In this document: positions 1 to 7,943 of the stretch, piece by piece
How positions within the stretch are numbered: the first letter of the stretch is position 1
How the letters are laid out: every line of letters begins with the position of its first letter
From: Prochlorococcus sp. AG-347-J22
GTDB taxonomy: Bacteria > Cyanobacteriota > Cyanobacteriia > PCC-6307 > Cyanobiaceae
NCBI GenBank assembly: GCA_003279005.1
Contig: QCBY01000009.1
Location: forward strand, 1 to 45,814
Direction: 5' to 3'
Length of the DNA stretch: 45,814 nt
Program-made: the position numbers and the translations under genes
Notes under the pieces: generated by a model
The model's input: only the letters and a program-made list of their open reading frames with translations
What the model was told of the DNA's origin: nothing
Database searches by the model: none

Positions 1-99
1 AACAGGCAGCCAAGAAACAAGTCTATCTGATTTTTCTAGGTCAAATGTTTTTTTTCTAGGAGAAATACCTAATTCTTTTCTTCTTTTTGCTTCTCCCAT
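1..99 (-). CDS. Small MGEAKRR-type protein (DUF2839-like), 3' part cut by window edge
   Basis: An open frame of 33 codons runs from an ATG at 97-99 (minus strand) off the left edge. It begins MGEAKRRKELGISPRKK, a strongly basic N-terminus that I recognise as typical of small cyanobacterial proteins of the DUF2839 group. Function is unknown. The rest of the gene lies outside the window, so the length cannot be compared. The family assignment rests only on the N-terminal motif. Confidence 0.6.
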   Translation of the reverse strand, partial: MGEAKRRKELGISPRKKTFDLEKSDRLVSWLPV

Positions 100-704
100 T
101 TTAAAAATTATTATTGGTAATTTAATATTAAATTTCAGATTATAAATTTGTGAGTTGTTCAAAAAGAATTTATTTAAATTCTAACTTGAAGTATTTATAT
201 TCAGTTTAAGTAAATAATTTTTATAACCAAATTGGTCAGGTTTTCCTCCAACCCTGAGAAAGTTATCTTTTATAAATCTCTCAAGCCTCATTTACTTTTA
301 GTGAAACTCTTGTTTACATTAATGTGGGCTTATCTCCAAACAAACCAATTATTTCTCCAGTATCTGCAAAAATTTAATCAAAGTATCAATCTTTATTCTT
401 ATTATTTTTTCGAGCTTTATCATTATAAATTGGTGTAATTATTGATAGGAAGGGATATGAAATTGTGTTTTTTCTTGTATTTTATTGTTAATAAACATAG
501 CTATAACTATAAAAGTAATGAAGTAATTAGTCATCTTTAAAACTTTCTTCAAACAAATTTTAAAAATTAAGTCAAATAATTAACTAATATATTTTGTGGA
601 TTTGTAATCCAAATAATCAAATTCAAAGTATAGTTTGCTCTCCGACTTGAAGGCTTTTAAAGTGATGAAGTAATAAGTTTAGTTAATTGGTATTACTTTT
701 TAAT
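100..704. other. Gene-poor intergenic stretch
   Basis: This is very AT-rich. One open frame at 232-438 (+, TTG start, 68 codons) has no recognisable family, a composition like random AT-rich DNA and no convincing ribosome site. I do not call it a gene. No RNA gene or repeat was seen. Confidence 0.4.
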
Positions 705-989
705 TTAATCTGATACCCAACTTGTGATTTTCGTAGTGCTATAAATATGACCTCCAGCTTCAATATTTTTTATTGTTTCTGGATCAGAAAATACATGTTT
801 AGCTACTCCTTCTTCTGCTTGATGAATTACAATGATTTCTTGAGGATCTGTTATACTTTTTCCTCGATAAAGAGGCGAAAGACCTACACTTTTATGGAAT
901 TCATCAATCTCTTTACTATCAAATACTTGACACCACTCTTCAAATGTATTTGAAATTTTAAAGGTGAAAACGCTTGTTTCAATGGTCAT
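705..989 (-). CDS. DUF3764 family small protein
   Basis: This is a protein of about 94 residues starting MTIETSVFTFKISNTFEEW. The pattern of an N-terminal TxVFTFKISNTFEEW, a central PLYRGKSITDP, then VIHQAEEGVAK and a C-terminal GGHIYSTTKI matches my memory of DUF3764, a small family common in Prochlorococcus and Synechococcus. The fold probably resembles a dimeric alpha/beta barrel (inference). A longer frame reaches 1037, but the residues it adds look like read-through, so I chose the Met at 989. Function is unknown. It is single-gene and divergent from the membrane-protein unit that follows. Confidence 0.75.
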   Translation of the reverse strand: MTIETSVFTFKISNTFEEWCQVFDSKEIDEFHKSVGLSPLYRGKSITDPQEIIVIHQAEEGVAKHVFSDPETIKNIEAGGHIYSTTKITSWVSD

Positions 990-1087
990 AAAAAATAAGA
1001 AGCTATACAAAAATATTTTAGGTCGATTGTCAATCAATTAAAAGTATTTTGATTACTTGGATATTTAAGTTATTTTTATATTAATAC

Positions 1088-2830
1088 GTGCAATTTTATA
1101 AATTGTTTATTTTGACTAAGTTAAAAAGTTTCTTGGATGATAAAGAAAAAATAATTATTTTAATTTTTATTTTTTTAGTTTTAATATCTCATTCAATTAT
1201 TTCTTTGTTTCATTTTCACGAATGTGATTCAAGTGATGTTTATAAATACCTAACTGATTCTTCAATATTTTCAAGAGGTAATTTTATAGGTCATATATGG
1301 AAAACAGGCTCTATTTTTACTCCTTTGAGAATTTTGTTTGCTTTGACTGTCTCAATTATTCCCTTTGATTTTATAAAATCCTCGATATTATTACCTTTGA
1401 AAATGACATATCCTCCTTTAGAAGGTTTTATTTATGGACTATATTTACCCGATCGATTTGGATTATTTTATGAATATGCATCATTTATAAATATAATTTT
1501 TATTATTTCAGTAATTCTGATTTTCTACCAAGCACTTAAATTTGTTGGGATATCAAAATACATATCATTTCTTTGTTCATTTGGTATGCTTAGTTTTTAT
1601 TCTATAAATTCATATACCTATCATTTGGGAAGTACTATTTGGTTTATATCAGGTTCGTTGATATCCATCTCTTCAACAATATTTTTTCATAGTAAGGCCT
1701 CAAAATATGGTTTCAGCCTTGCTTTAATAACTAGCTATCCTTCAATCATACATTTTCTTACTCATAATATTTATTTTTATAGTAAGAGGGTTTTTACAAA
1801 AAAATTAATTTCGAAAAATAAGATTAAAAATATATTAGTTGATAAGTTAAAGTTGGTAATCAATACTAATAGAATAAGTTTCTCAATATTTTTATTTGTA
1901 ATTATCTTTTTTTTACCTTTTAATAGCAGTAATAGAATTGATTTTGACTATAGAGGATTTTTTACTCCATTTGCGTTTTTACCTCAATACTCAAAAATTA
2001 GTATTTTTACATATGTAACTTCAATTTCACTCATTTTTTTATGTTTTTACATCATTTATAAAAGATTAAAAAATGATATAAATATTTCGATTCCATATAA
2101 AAACTCTAAATCATTAATATTTGCCATTGATATTTCAATAATAAATTTAATTTTCATAGCTTTCTTAATAATTATTGGACAGTTGTCTTTCGGTTTAACT
2201 AGACATTCACTATTTATAACTCCATATATTTTTTTCTTAGTTGCGGTTGCTTTGCAATTAATATATTTAGATTTGAAAAATATTTTTTTTAAAGCATTTC
2301 TAATTAAAAAACTATTAAGTATTTCATTACTTACATTTTTAATAATCTTGTCAATTTATTCATCTTATTTACGTTTTGATCCACTTAAAGCTGATGAAAT
2401 CCCTTTAAACATAAGGGAATTTGTTGCTAAAAATAATACTGATACAATTTCTTTGGTAGATTGTGATACGCATTATTTATACAATGACTTTTCTCAGATA
2501 AGGGCTACATATAATAAACAAGATCCTCAAACATATGTTCCAGTAAATTTTATTGGCACAAGATTATTAGTTACCCAAAGTATTAAAGAGATAGAAAATT
2601 TTTCACTAGATTTAAAGAAAGGCGATGAACTTATAACTAAATATAAAAATGTTAAAATCACGCTTGTTGAAGAACCTTACTTTAAAGAAAAAAATATATT
2701 TTTTGATTCCATGAATTTTAATAAAGAATCTTCTTTATACGCACAAAGGGATAATCCATATAGTAGGTCTAATAGTATATATATTTTCCCAATAAAAGTA
2801 GTTCCTTCTAGTCAAAAATTATTATCTTGA
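1088..2830 (+). CDS. Polytopic membrane protein of unknown function (possible GT-C-type enzyme)
   Basis: This is a 580-residue protein from a GTG start with roughly ten to twelve hydrophobic segments. It ends in a soluble C-terminal tail of about 150 residues. After the first membrane segment (about residues 22-43) comes a loop with HECDSSDVYKYL, an acidic loop of the kind seen in lipid-sugar-using GT-C glycosyltransferases. I could not identify a family, so that reading is only a guess. Its stop codon overlaps by four bases the TTG start of the downstream LptF/LptG-like permease. This suggests translational coupling and a possible role in envelope glycolipid or lipopolysaccharide assembly. 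It is exceptionally rich in Ile, Phe, Ser and Lys, as is usual in this AT-rich genome. Confidence 0.6.
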   Translation: MQFYKLFILTKLKSFLDDKEKIIILIFIFLVLISHSIISLFHFHECDSSDVYKYLTDSSIFSRGNFIGHIWKTGSIFTPLRILFALTVSIIPFDFIKSSILLPLKMTYPPLEGFIYGLYLPDRFGLFYEYASFINIIFIISVILIFYQALKFVGISKYISFLCSFGMLSFYSINSYTYHLGSTIWFISGSLISISSTIFFHSKASKYGFSLALITSYPSIIHFLTHNIYFYSKRVFTKKLISKNKIKNILVDKLKLVINTNRISFSIFLFVIIFFLPFNSSNRIDFDYRGFFTPFAFLPQYSKISIFTYVTSISLIFLCFYIIYKRLKNDINISIPYKNSKSLIFAIDISIINLIFIAFLIIIGQLSFGLTRHSLFITPYIFFLVAVALQLIYLDLKNIFFKAFLIKKLLSISLLTFLIILSIYSSYLRFDPLKADEIPLNIREFVAKNNTDTISLVDCDTHYLYNDFSQIRATYNKQDPQTYVPVNFIGTRLLVTQSIKEIENFSLDLKKGDELITKYKNVKITLVEEPYFKEKNIFFDSMNFNKESSLYAQRDNPYSRSNSIYIFPIKVVPSSQKLLS

Positions 2831-4014
2831 GAAATCAAAAATCACATTATCAGATGCCTTCAATTTTTAGAAAAATACCTCTTTTAGATAGGTGGATAAT
2901 CTCGAAATTAATACCTATATTATTTTTTGCAATTTCTGCATTTACTATCGTATCTCTTTCTGTAGGGGTAATGTTCGATCTAATAAGAAAAGTTGTTGAG
3001 TATGGATTACCTATCTTTATAGCCTTAAAAATCTTTTTTTTAAGCCTACCTGGATTTTTAGTTATTGCATTTCCAATGTCAGTTTTACTTTCATGTCTAC
3101 TTACTTATGGTACTCTTTCTTCAAATTCAGAAATCATGGCTCTAAAAAGTCTAGGAATTAATAATTATCGTATAGTTTTTCCTTCTTTGCTTCTAGCAAT
3201 TGTTATGACATTTCTTACATTTACTTTTAGTGATAATTTGGTTCCTATCTCAAATCGTGTGGCTACTGATTTATTGCAGAATAGTTTGGGAAAATCGATG
3301 AGAGCAGAGAAAGGGAAATACAACATTTCATTTTCGAAATATGGATCAATTATTGATAGTGATACTAATAAACCTATTGATAGTGAATCTCATTTAACTC
3401 ATATTTTTTATGCTCGAAGATTCTTAAAGAAAATCATGTATGACGTAACAGTAATTGATTTTTCAAAAAAAGGTACGAAAATATTAATAACTGCAAATAA
3501 TGGTTCGTTTGATGATCAATTGAGTAGTTGGAAATTTAATAACGGAAAGATTATGGCAACTGAGGATGAGGGGTCAGTTTCAACTATTTTATTTGATAAA
3601 TATATTTATCCATTAGATAATGGTCCATCAAAGTTAGCTGAAATCCCTCGAGATGCCGATAATATGACACTATCTGAAGCTAGAAAAGCTCAGGAAATGT
3701 TTGAGTTGTCAGGAAATATAAAAGAATCTAGAAAGATGAAAGTAAGAATTTATGAGAAGATGACATTACCTATGTCTTGCATAGTTTTTTCATTAATAGG
3801 AAGTACTCTTGGAATAAAACAAAATATTAGATCTACCAAAAGTCAAGGCTTTGGTCTGAGTATCATACTTATTTTCTTATATTATTTAACTTGCTTTGTT
3901 TTTAGTTCGATGGGAATTATTGGCATACTAACTCCTTTTCTTGCGGCTTGGATCCCAGTATTTATATTTTTAGGGTTTGGCAATATCTTGTTATGGAGAT
4001 CGAATAGAATTTAG
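2827..4014 (+). CDS. LptF/LptG (YjgP/YjgQ) family permease
   Basis: This 395-residue inner-membrane protein has the LptF/LptG layout. Two or three N-terminal helices include the segment LDRWIISKLIPILFF, followed by SVLLSCLLTYGTLSSNSEIMALKSLGI, the cytoplasmic coupling-helix region after helix 2. A periplasmic beta-rich domain of about 160 residues follows (about 135-290), then three C-terminal helices. In the Lpt system such proteins pair with the LptB ATPase to extract lipopolysaccharide to the cell surface. Cyanobacteria usually carry one fused-role homologue. The TTG start overlaps the upstream stop by four bases; an ATG at 2854 is an alternative start and would give a shorter N-terminus. 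Confidence 0.85.
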   Translation: MRNQKSHYQMPSIFRKIPLLDRWIISKLIPILFFAISAFTIVSLSVGVMFDLIRKVVEYGLPIFIALKIFFLSLPGFLVIAFPMSVLLSCLLTYGTLSSNSEIMALKSLGINNYRIVFPSLLLAIVMTFLTFTFSDNLVPISNRVATDLLQNSLGKSMRAEKGKYNISFSKYGSIIDSDTNKPIDSESHLTHIFYARRFLKKIMYDVTVIDFSKKGTKILITANNGSFDDQLSSWKFNNGKIMATEDEGSVSTILFDKYIYPLDNGPSKLAEIPRDADNMTLSEARKAQEMFELSGNIKESRKMKVRIYEKMTLPMSCIVFSLIGSTLGIKQNIRSTKSQGFGLSIILIFLYYLTCFVFSSMGIIGILTPFLAAWIPVFIFLGFGNILLWRSNRI

Positions 4015-4197
4015 TTAGTTATATACCTAAAACAATATTTCCCTCAGTATTTTATCTATATAACTAAATATTGAAATATATTTTCTTAATAAATGATGAT
4101 AAACAATCATTAACAATTTCTGTTTGAAAAAATCACAAAAAAAATTTCGATATTGCAATTAATTTTTATATTTGTTTTATTAAAAAAAAATGATGTT

Positions 4198-4314
4198 ATG
4201 CCTTCCAAAACAATAGTAAAAAATTGTAATTGTATTCATTGCAAACAAAAATTAGAACAAATTAATCGTTCAAGGGTTTATTGGGATAAGGTAATTAATA
4301 AATTGAATGATTAA
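4198..4314 (+). CDS. Cys-rich small protein (38 aa)
   Basis: The open frame begins MPSKTIVKNCNCIHCKQKLEQ and ends KVINKLND. Cysteines at 10, 12 and 15 form a CXCXXC cluster, and the rest is basic. It could be a metal-binding mini-protein. It has a convincing compositional bias but no known family, and it stands alone after the permease gene. Confidence 0.45.
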   Translation: MPSKTIVKNCNCIHCKQKLEQINRSRVYWDKVINKLND

Positions 4315-4420
4315 ATTTTTGGAATAATTGAAGATATTTAATATTTTGGATTTGGCCTAAATAAAAAATTACATCTATCTGTAACTATTAGACTTAAAGT
4401 CTTGAGGTTAAAATTTGTGC

Positions 4421-4522
4421 TTATCGCGCTTTTTTACTATTGCGGTAAATATTGTTCTCTCTTTTAAAAAGCCACAAAATAGCAATGATACAAAAAGGGA
4501 TAAGAAAAAAGTCTAAGGACAT
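4421..4522 (-). CDS. Possible 33-aa single-helix membrane protein
   Basis: The open frame starts MSLDFFLIPFCIIAILWLFK and ends with a basic tail KRENNIYRNSKKAR. One hydrophobic helix (about residues 5-19) followed by positive charges is the shape of many cyanobacterial membrane mini-proteins. There is no family match and only a weak ribosome site, so this is tentative. Confidence 0.35.
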   Translation of the reverse strand: MSLDFFLIPFCIIAILWLFKRENNIYRNSKKAR

Positions 4523-4723
4523 TTTAAATTTAATCTGTATCCCTTTTTAGCAAAATTATTTTATTTTGACAGGTAATTTTTAAACAATAAATCCATTGGT
4601 GTTTAAATTTATTCCATTACTTTTTTAATCGCTAATCAAACTTATACGAATATTTTATCCTCTTAATAGAAATGCATTAACATTTTTGCCTCAAAATATA
4701 TCTTTAACTTTGAAAATTGAGAA

Positions 4724-4753
4724 GAGTTTGCTCGTATCCCTACTAGCAAACTC
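4724..4753 (-). repeat. Shared-loop hairpin, copy 1
   Basis: Read on the minus strand, a 9-bp stem (GAGTTTGCT/AGCAAACTC) holds the loop AGTAGGGATACG. The string GCTAGTAGGGATAC is identical to one in the hairpin at 8464-8497, while the outer stem bases differ but still pair. The pattern implies selection on the loop and on pairing. Confidence 0.65.
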
Positions 4754-4847
4754 TCATGACGATAAAGTTAAATTCAGGTTAACTGAGCTTAACCAGCTAA
4801 GCACTTCCTAAATGCCTTATATTTATAATAGTAAGTAAAATTACTTA
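4724..4847 (-). ncRNA. Candidate small RNA with three successive hairpins
   Basis: On the minus strand, a TATACT box (4853-4858) sits about six bases before a perfect 8-bp hairpin (4831-4848, GTAAGTAA/TTACTTAC). A 6-bp hairpin (4777-4794, GGTTAA/TTAACC) follows, and then a 9-bp hairpin (4724-4753) with a 12-base loop, followed by a moderately T-rich run. A promoter-like box plus an ordered set of hairpins ending in a terminator-like stem is typical of bacterial small RNAs. No open frame covers it. The last hairpin shares its loop with another at 8464-8497. Transcription is inferred, not shown. Confidence 0.4.
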
Positions 4848-5083
4848 CTGTGAGTATAAATGCTTATGCTGATTTAAAGGTTTGCTTTCCTGCTTTTGGC
4901 TTAGTTACGTAGCAAAAAAATTATATAGTTTCGTAAGCTATCGATGCCCAACTCTTATTTATCTTATGATCTACATCTATGGTACATAACTGTCAAATAA
5001 TTACTTTATAACTACTCTTTGAGGTTATTAGCTTTACATTATTTAATACTTGTGTTAAATTTATCAAAATTTCACAACTATTA

Positions 5084-5290
5084 ATGTCTAATTCTCAAGT
5101 AACAAATGAATCAGGCGGTAGACAAAACATGTTCCCTGCTGAAACTCGTCCATATATTGATGAGTCCGTGTCATATGACGGATACCCTCAAAATGCAGAG
5201 AAAGTTAACGGTAGATGGGCAATGATTGGCTTTATTGCAATGATAGGTGCTTATGTAACAACAGGACAAATTATTCCAGGTATTTTTTAA
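5084..5290 (+). CDS. hli: High-light-inducible protein (Hli/SCP), first of a coupled pair
   Basis: This 68-residue one-helix LHC-like protein has a hydrophilic N-terminal half that leads into the chlorophyll-binding signature EKVNGRWAMIGFIAMIGAY, followed by VTTGQIIPGIF. In the family, Glu/Asn/Arg and nearby residues bind chlorophyll and carotenoid. The proteins sit in the thylakoid membrane and protect photosystem assembly and repair under high light or nutrient stress. The C-terminal TGQIIPG tail is the form common to the multicopy Prochlorococcus/cyanophage-type hli genes. Its stop codon overlaps the next hli start (TAATG), so the two are probably co-translated. Confidence 0.93.
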   Translation: MSNSQVTNESGGRQNMFPAETRPYIDESVSYDGYPQNAEKVNGRWAMIGFIAMIGAYVTTGQIIPGIF

Positions 5291-5550
5291 TGAGTCCACT
5301 TTCAGGCTTTTTGATTTTTATTGTATCCCTAACTGCTCTTGTTATTGCATATTTAACAAAACAATTTCAAGACGAAAATATAATTCATTTAAATATGAAT
5401 CAAATCAAAAACATAAACTCAATACCAAAAAAAGTTGAGAAAGAAAAAGTTATTGCTGAAGTTCTGAATGGAAGATTCGCAATGGTTGGCTTAATAGCAG
5501 CATTAGGTGCTTATTTGACAACAGGCCAAATAATCCCTGGTTTCGTCTAG
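5290..5550 (+). CDS. hli: High-light-inducible protein, second of a coupled pair
   Basis: This is an 86-residue Hli protein starting MSPLSGFLIFIVSLTALVIA. Unusually, it has an additional N-terminal hydrophobic segment (about residues 5-24) before a linker and the standard helix (EVLNGRFAMVGLIAALGAY, then LTTGQIIPGFV). It may therefore span the membrane twice. The ATG at 5290 shares its A with the stop codon of the first hli gene. A longer frame from 5215 is out of frame with that gene and not a real extension. Confidence 0.88.
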   Translation: MSPLSGFLIFIVSLTALVIAYLTKQFQDENIIHLNMNQIKNINSIPKKVEKEKVIAEVLNGRFAMVGLIAALGAYLTTGQIIPGFV

Positions 5551-5553
5551 GAG

Positions 5554-5582
5554 TTCAAATTTAAAAAAAAAGTTAATTTGAA
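5554..5582 (+). terminator. Weak hairpin after the hli pair
   Basis: An 8-bp AT-rich stem (TTCAAATT/AATTTGAA) surrounds an A-rich loop just after the second hli stop. It is a possible terminator but lacks a good T-run on the plus strand. Confidence 0.3.
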
Positions 5583-5728
5583 TTATTGATAATATTCTTT
5601 CGTATTAAAAGCGTCTTTTTTATTAAATTACTGCTCAATAATTAAGATAATATAGAGTTACTAAAATGTTTTAAAAGAGATCCCACGAAAGTATTAACTA
5701 TCAACCATAATTTTACTTATAAAAAAAA

Positions 5729-5878
5729 ATGGCTGATCCAATCCTCTATCTCTCAATGCTTCTTGGTTTAATAGGTATTTATATTTTAATCTCGGCTTTT
5801 GGAGATGATGATGATGATAACGGTGGAGATGGAGAAAGATATATTTATAATTTAGAGGTTGTCAAAGCAAGTTATTAA
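5729..5878 (+). CDS. Membrane mini-protein with Asp-rich segment (49 aa)
   Basis: The frame reads MADPILYLSMLLGLIGIYIL, then ISAFGDDDDDNGGDGE, then a short tail ending KASY. It has one helix (about residues 5-23) directly followed by five Asp residues and a Gly-rich turn. The same architecture is seen in the mini-proteins at 18305-18484 and 19620-19754. Function is unknown; the acidic tail could bind metal ions or a basic partner at the membrane surface (inference). Confidence 0.6.
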   Translation: MADPILYLSMLLGLIGIYILISAFGDDDDDNGGDGERYIYNLEVVKASY

Positions 5879-6080
5879 TCAATAAAAATTTATTTTAAGA
5901 TTGTTTAATTAGTTAATTTATTTTTAAATTGAGTTTCCCTTTGATGCATTTGCAAAATAATAATTGAGTTTTTTATTTATAACTTTATTCGATAAAAATT
6001 TGATACTAGAGCTCAATCTAAAAACACTTCTTTAAAATATTTAGTCCAAAACAAATTGGTAAAAATTAATGACTTAATTA

Positions 6081-6120
6081 TTTATTAATTTATTAATTTA
6101 TTAATTTATTAATTTATTAA
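6081..6120. repeat. Tandem repeat, 5 x TTTATTAA
   Basis: Five exact back-to-back copies of the 8-base unit TTTATTAA, followed by degenerate continuation. Such simple repeats are prone to slippage and probably vary between strains. Confidence 0.95.
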
Positions 6121-6190
6121 TAATTTTATCTAACCATTCGGTATTAGTTTCAAATTTTTTTTGCTTGGAATTTTTCTTTCTTCTAGACAC
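6101..6190 (-). CDS. Doubtful 29-aa basic peptide
   Basis: A GTG-started frame reads MSRRKKNSKQKKFETNTEWL and ends DKIINKLIN. The stop codon lies inside the TTTATTAA repeat. It has a GAGG-like ribosome site nearby and a sensible basic N-terminus, but is too short to be sure. Confidence 0.3.
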   Translation of the reverse strand: MSRRKKNSKQKKFETNTEWLDKIINKLIN

Positions 6191-6346
6191 AAATCATCCT
6201 CAAATAAAAATTAATTTTAATCTAGTGAATATTTATTAAAAATCAATCCTCAAAGGTTACGATTTTATGTAAAAATTATTTTTTTGATTAATAGAACTAA
6301 AAGGAATAAGAAATAGTAAATATTCAAAATAATTTGCAAAAAAAAA

Positions 6347-6369
6347 CCAGATTGAAATTAACAATCTGG
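6347..6369 (-). terminator. Rho-independent terminator of the minus-strand hli pair
   Basis: A perfect 8-bp stem (CCAGATTG/CAATCTGG) with a 7-base loop is followed on the minus strand by a run of T residues. It lies about 20 bases after the stop of the hli gene at 6392-6532, which it probably terminates. Confidence 0.85.
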
Positions 6370-6391
6370 GAAATTAAAAATTTTAAATTAC

Positions 6392-6532
6392 TTAGATAAA
6401 ACCAGGAATAATTTGACCTGTTGTAAGGTAAGCTCCTACTAACGCAACGAAGCCCATCATTGCGAATCTACCATTGAGCTTTTCGGCTACAATTTTTTCT
6501 TTTTCAATTAATTTTGTTTCAGTGTTCTTCAT
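6392..6532 (-). CDS. hli: High-light-inducible protein, second of a coupled pair
   Basis: This is a 46-residue Hli protein starting MKNTETKLIEKEKIVAEKLN. The helix signature EKLNGRFAMMGFVALVGAY and tail LTTGQIIPGFI are nearly identical to the C-terminal half of the hli at 5290-5550. A longer frame upstream overlaps the other hli gene in the wrong frame and was rejected. The start codon overlaps the stop of the preceding hli (TAATG). The expected role is thylakoid photoprotection, binding chlorophyll and carotenoid during stress. Confidence 0.92.
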   Translation of the reverse strand: MKNTETKLIEKEKIVAEKLNGRFAMMGFVALVGAYLTTGQIIPGFI

Positions 6533-6639
6533 TAGAACCATCCAGGAATAATTTGACCTGTTGTTACGTAAGCACCTACAGCCGCTACGAAACCTAGCAT
6601 TGCTGCCCAACCATTAAAACGTTCTGCTTCTGGAGTCAT
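6532..6639 (-). CDS. hli: Very short high-light-inducible protein, first of a coupled pair
   Basis: This is only 35 residues: MTPEAERFNGWAAMLGFVAA, then VGAYVTTGQIIPGWF. It consists of little more than the single chlorophyll-binding helix with the EXXNGXXAM signature. It is too short for usual ORF cut-offs but unmistakable. It overlaps the second gene by one base (TAATG), repeating exactly the arrangement of the pair at 5084-5550 on the other strand. Confidence 0.92.
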   Translation of the reverse strand: MTPEAERFNGWAAMLGFVAAVGAYVTTGQIIPGWF

Positions 6640-6882
6640 TTTTTTGTAAATAATTTATGTAAATAAATATAACACAAATATTTAGTTTTGTAAACAAATT
6701 ACCTTAATTATCCGAAATCAAATCTAACAAGCTACATTTTTGTGACAATAATGTTTAATTTGCATTTTATTTCTTTTATTTTTTGACCAAGAACTGTATT
6801 GTCGTAAATATTTTATCTTTTAATAGTTGACCTGTTGTCGGCAAAAGGTTATAAATAATAGTACAAATGTATTATTTAGTAG

Positions 6883-7164
6883 ATGATCAAAAAAGTTACA
6901 GAAATGACTTCCTTACTTAATAGTTATCATAAGCTTCAGGAAGAATGGGAATATATTGAAGATCCAACTTATTCTAGATCGATAGGTAGTCATGTCTGTA
7001 TGACTTGTTCAAAATTTAATTATGCCAACCAACCAAATTTTGGTTCGATACTTTGTTGTAACTGGCATCAAAAACTTATTTTTCACGGTCAACATTTAAC
7101 TCATTCATGCGAGCTATATCAAAAAAAAGAAAGATTTAGTATAGAAAAAAAACTTAGTCACTAA
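6883..7164 (+). CDS. Conserved-looking Cys/His protein of unknown function (93 aa)
   Basis: The protein has a CMTCSKFNYA motif (about residues 39-48), then CCNWHQKLIFHGQHLTHSCEL. Spaced Cys and His residues (CXXC, CC, H, H, H, C) suggest a small zinc- or other metal-binding fold. I do not recognise a named family. Two Met codons near the start (6883 and 6904) are both possible. It is followed after 11 bases by the next small gene on the same strand, so they may be co-transcribed. Confidence 0.65.
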   Translation: MIKKVTEMTSLLNSYHKLQEEWEYIEDPTYSRSIGSHVCMTCSKFNYANQPNFGSILCCNWHQKLIFHGQHLTHSCELYQKKERFSIEKKLSH

Positions 7165-7175
7165 TCTTAAGCCGC

Positions 7176-7316
7176 ATGAAAAAACTAATTTCAATTAAAG
7201 AGAGAATTTCTGAAAAAGATCTAAAAATTTCAGTACATGATCCATCAAAATTGTTAGCAGAATTTTTTGATGGTGTAGTTATTAAAGTTGCTGAGGAGTA
7301 CGTTTATGAATCATAA
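7176..7316 (+). CDS. Small hypothetical protein (46 aa)
   Basis: The protein begins MKKLISIKERISEKDLKISV and ends EEYVYES. It is soluble, charged and probably helical, and I do not recognise it. Its 3' end overlaps the next gene by 11 bases in a different frame. This supports both being real and translated together. Confidence 0.5.
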   Translation: MKKLISIKERISEKDLKISVHDPSKLLAEFFDGVVIKVAEEYVYES

Positions 7317-7455
7317 AGAATTAGTGGATCAAGTTTCCGCAAACATATTCAAGAAAAGCGGAAAGATAGAAAGTCGCAAATCTTGGCTTGCAATGAGAAA
7401 TTATCTTGAGCAATTGGATGATCTGCAACTTAAGGTAATGCTTGAAGAGAAATAA
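7306..7455 (+). CDS. Small hypothetical protein (49 aa)
   Basis: The protein begins MNHKELVDQVSANIFKKSGK and ends QLKVMLEEK. It is predicted to be all-helical, with no membrane segment or Cys. It overlaps the preceding gene by 11 bases, making a likely three-gene unit with the Cys/His protein upstream. Confidence 0.55.
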   Translation: MNHKELVDQVSANIFKKSGKIESRKSWLAMRNYLEQLDDLQLKVMLEEK

Positions 7456-7814
7456 TTATTCTCCTAAGTGATATTTCAAAATAGTTTTTATTGAGATTTC
7501 TCCACTTTGAAGAATTTCTATATCTTTATATTTCTCTTAAAGAAAATAATAAATTTAGATTAGATTTTCTTTAAAATTTTTTTTAGAATTAGGTATTCAA
7601 TTATTTAAGGATTTAGGTTCAAATGTATTTAGCTTTATCCATCTAATTTATCTGCATGCTCTCAAAATTGGTGTAATTTTATATGTTGGAATGTCTTCTT
7701 AATATTCTTTGCATAATTCAAAAGATTTATCTAAGAATTCTTTTTTTCTTGAGGAAATTAAAAAAGGCTTTTTGCTACTTAGTTTAAGTCATAAAAATCA
7801 AAAAATTTTTTAAG
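7456..7814. other. Intergenic stretch, nothing recognised
   Basis: AT-rich, with no convincing open frame, hairpin or RNA gene on either strand. Confidence 0.5.
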
Positions 7815-7943
7815 CTATGACTTTTCATCAAATTTAGTTTGAAGTTTTGTTGCTTTATGCAATAAAGCTAAAGCTTCTTTTCTTCCAGTTGCGACTGAAG
7901 CTTGATGTAATAAATCAGTATACATCTTGTTTAGTTTTTTCAT
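7815..7943 (-). CDS. Small hypothetical protein (42 aa)
   Basis: The protein begins MKKLNKMYTDLLHQASVATG and continues RKEALALLHKATKLQTKFDE. It is helical and basic. The RKEALALLHKA part resembles short Prochlorococcus mini-proteins I have seen, but I cannot name the family. Confidence 0.55.
   Translation of the reverse strand: MKKLNKMYTDLLHQASVATGRKEALALLHKATKLQTKFDEKS

Larger units (their letters stand above)
5879..6391. other. Intergenic stretch with a tandem repeat, a doubtful ORF and a terminator
   Basis: This is very AT-rich. It holds five tandem copies of an 8-base unit (6081-6120), a doubtful small ORF (6101-6190, minus) and the terminator of the minus-strand hli pair (6347-6369). 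Confidence 0.5.

Noticed and set aside
232..438. 68-codon plus-strand frame with TTG start
   Set aside because: No ribosome site, no family resemblance and composition as expected of random AT-rich sequence.
747..953. 68-codon plus-strand frame opposite the DUF3764 gene
   Set aside because: Antisense shadow of a recognised family member.
5215..5289. N-terminal extension of the second hli gene
   Set aside because: It reads the first hli gene in the wrong frame; the ATG at 5290 with TAATG overlap is the natural start.
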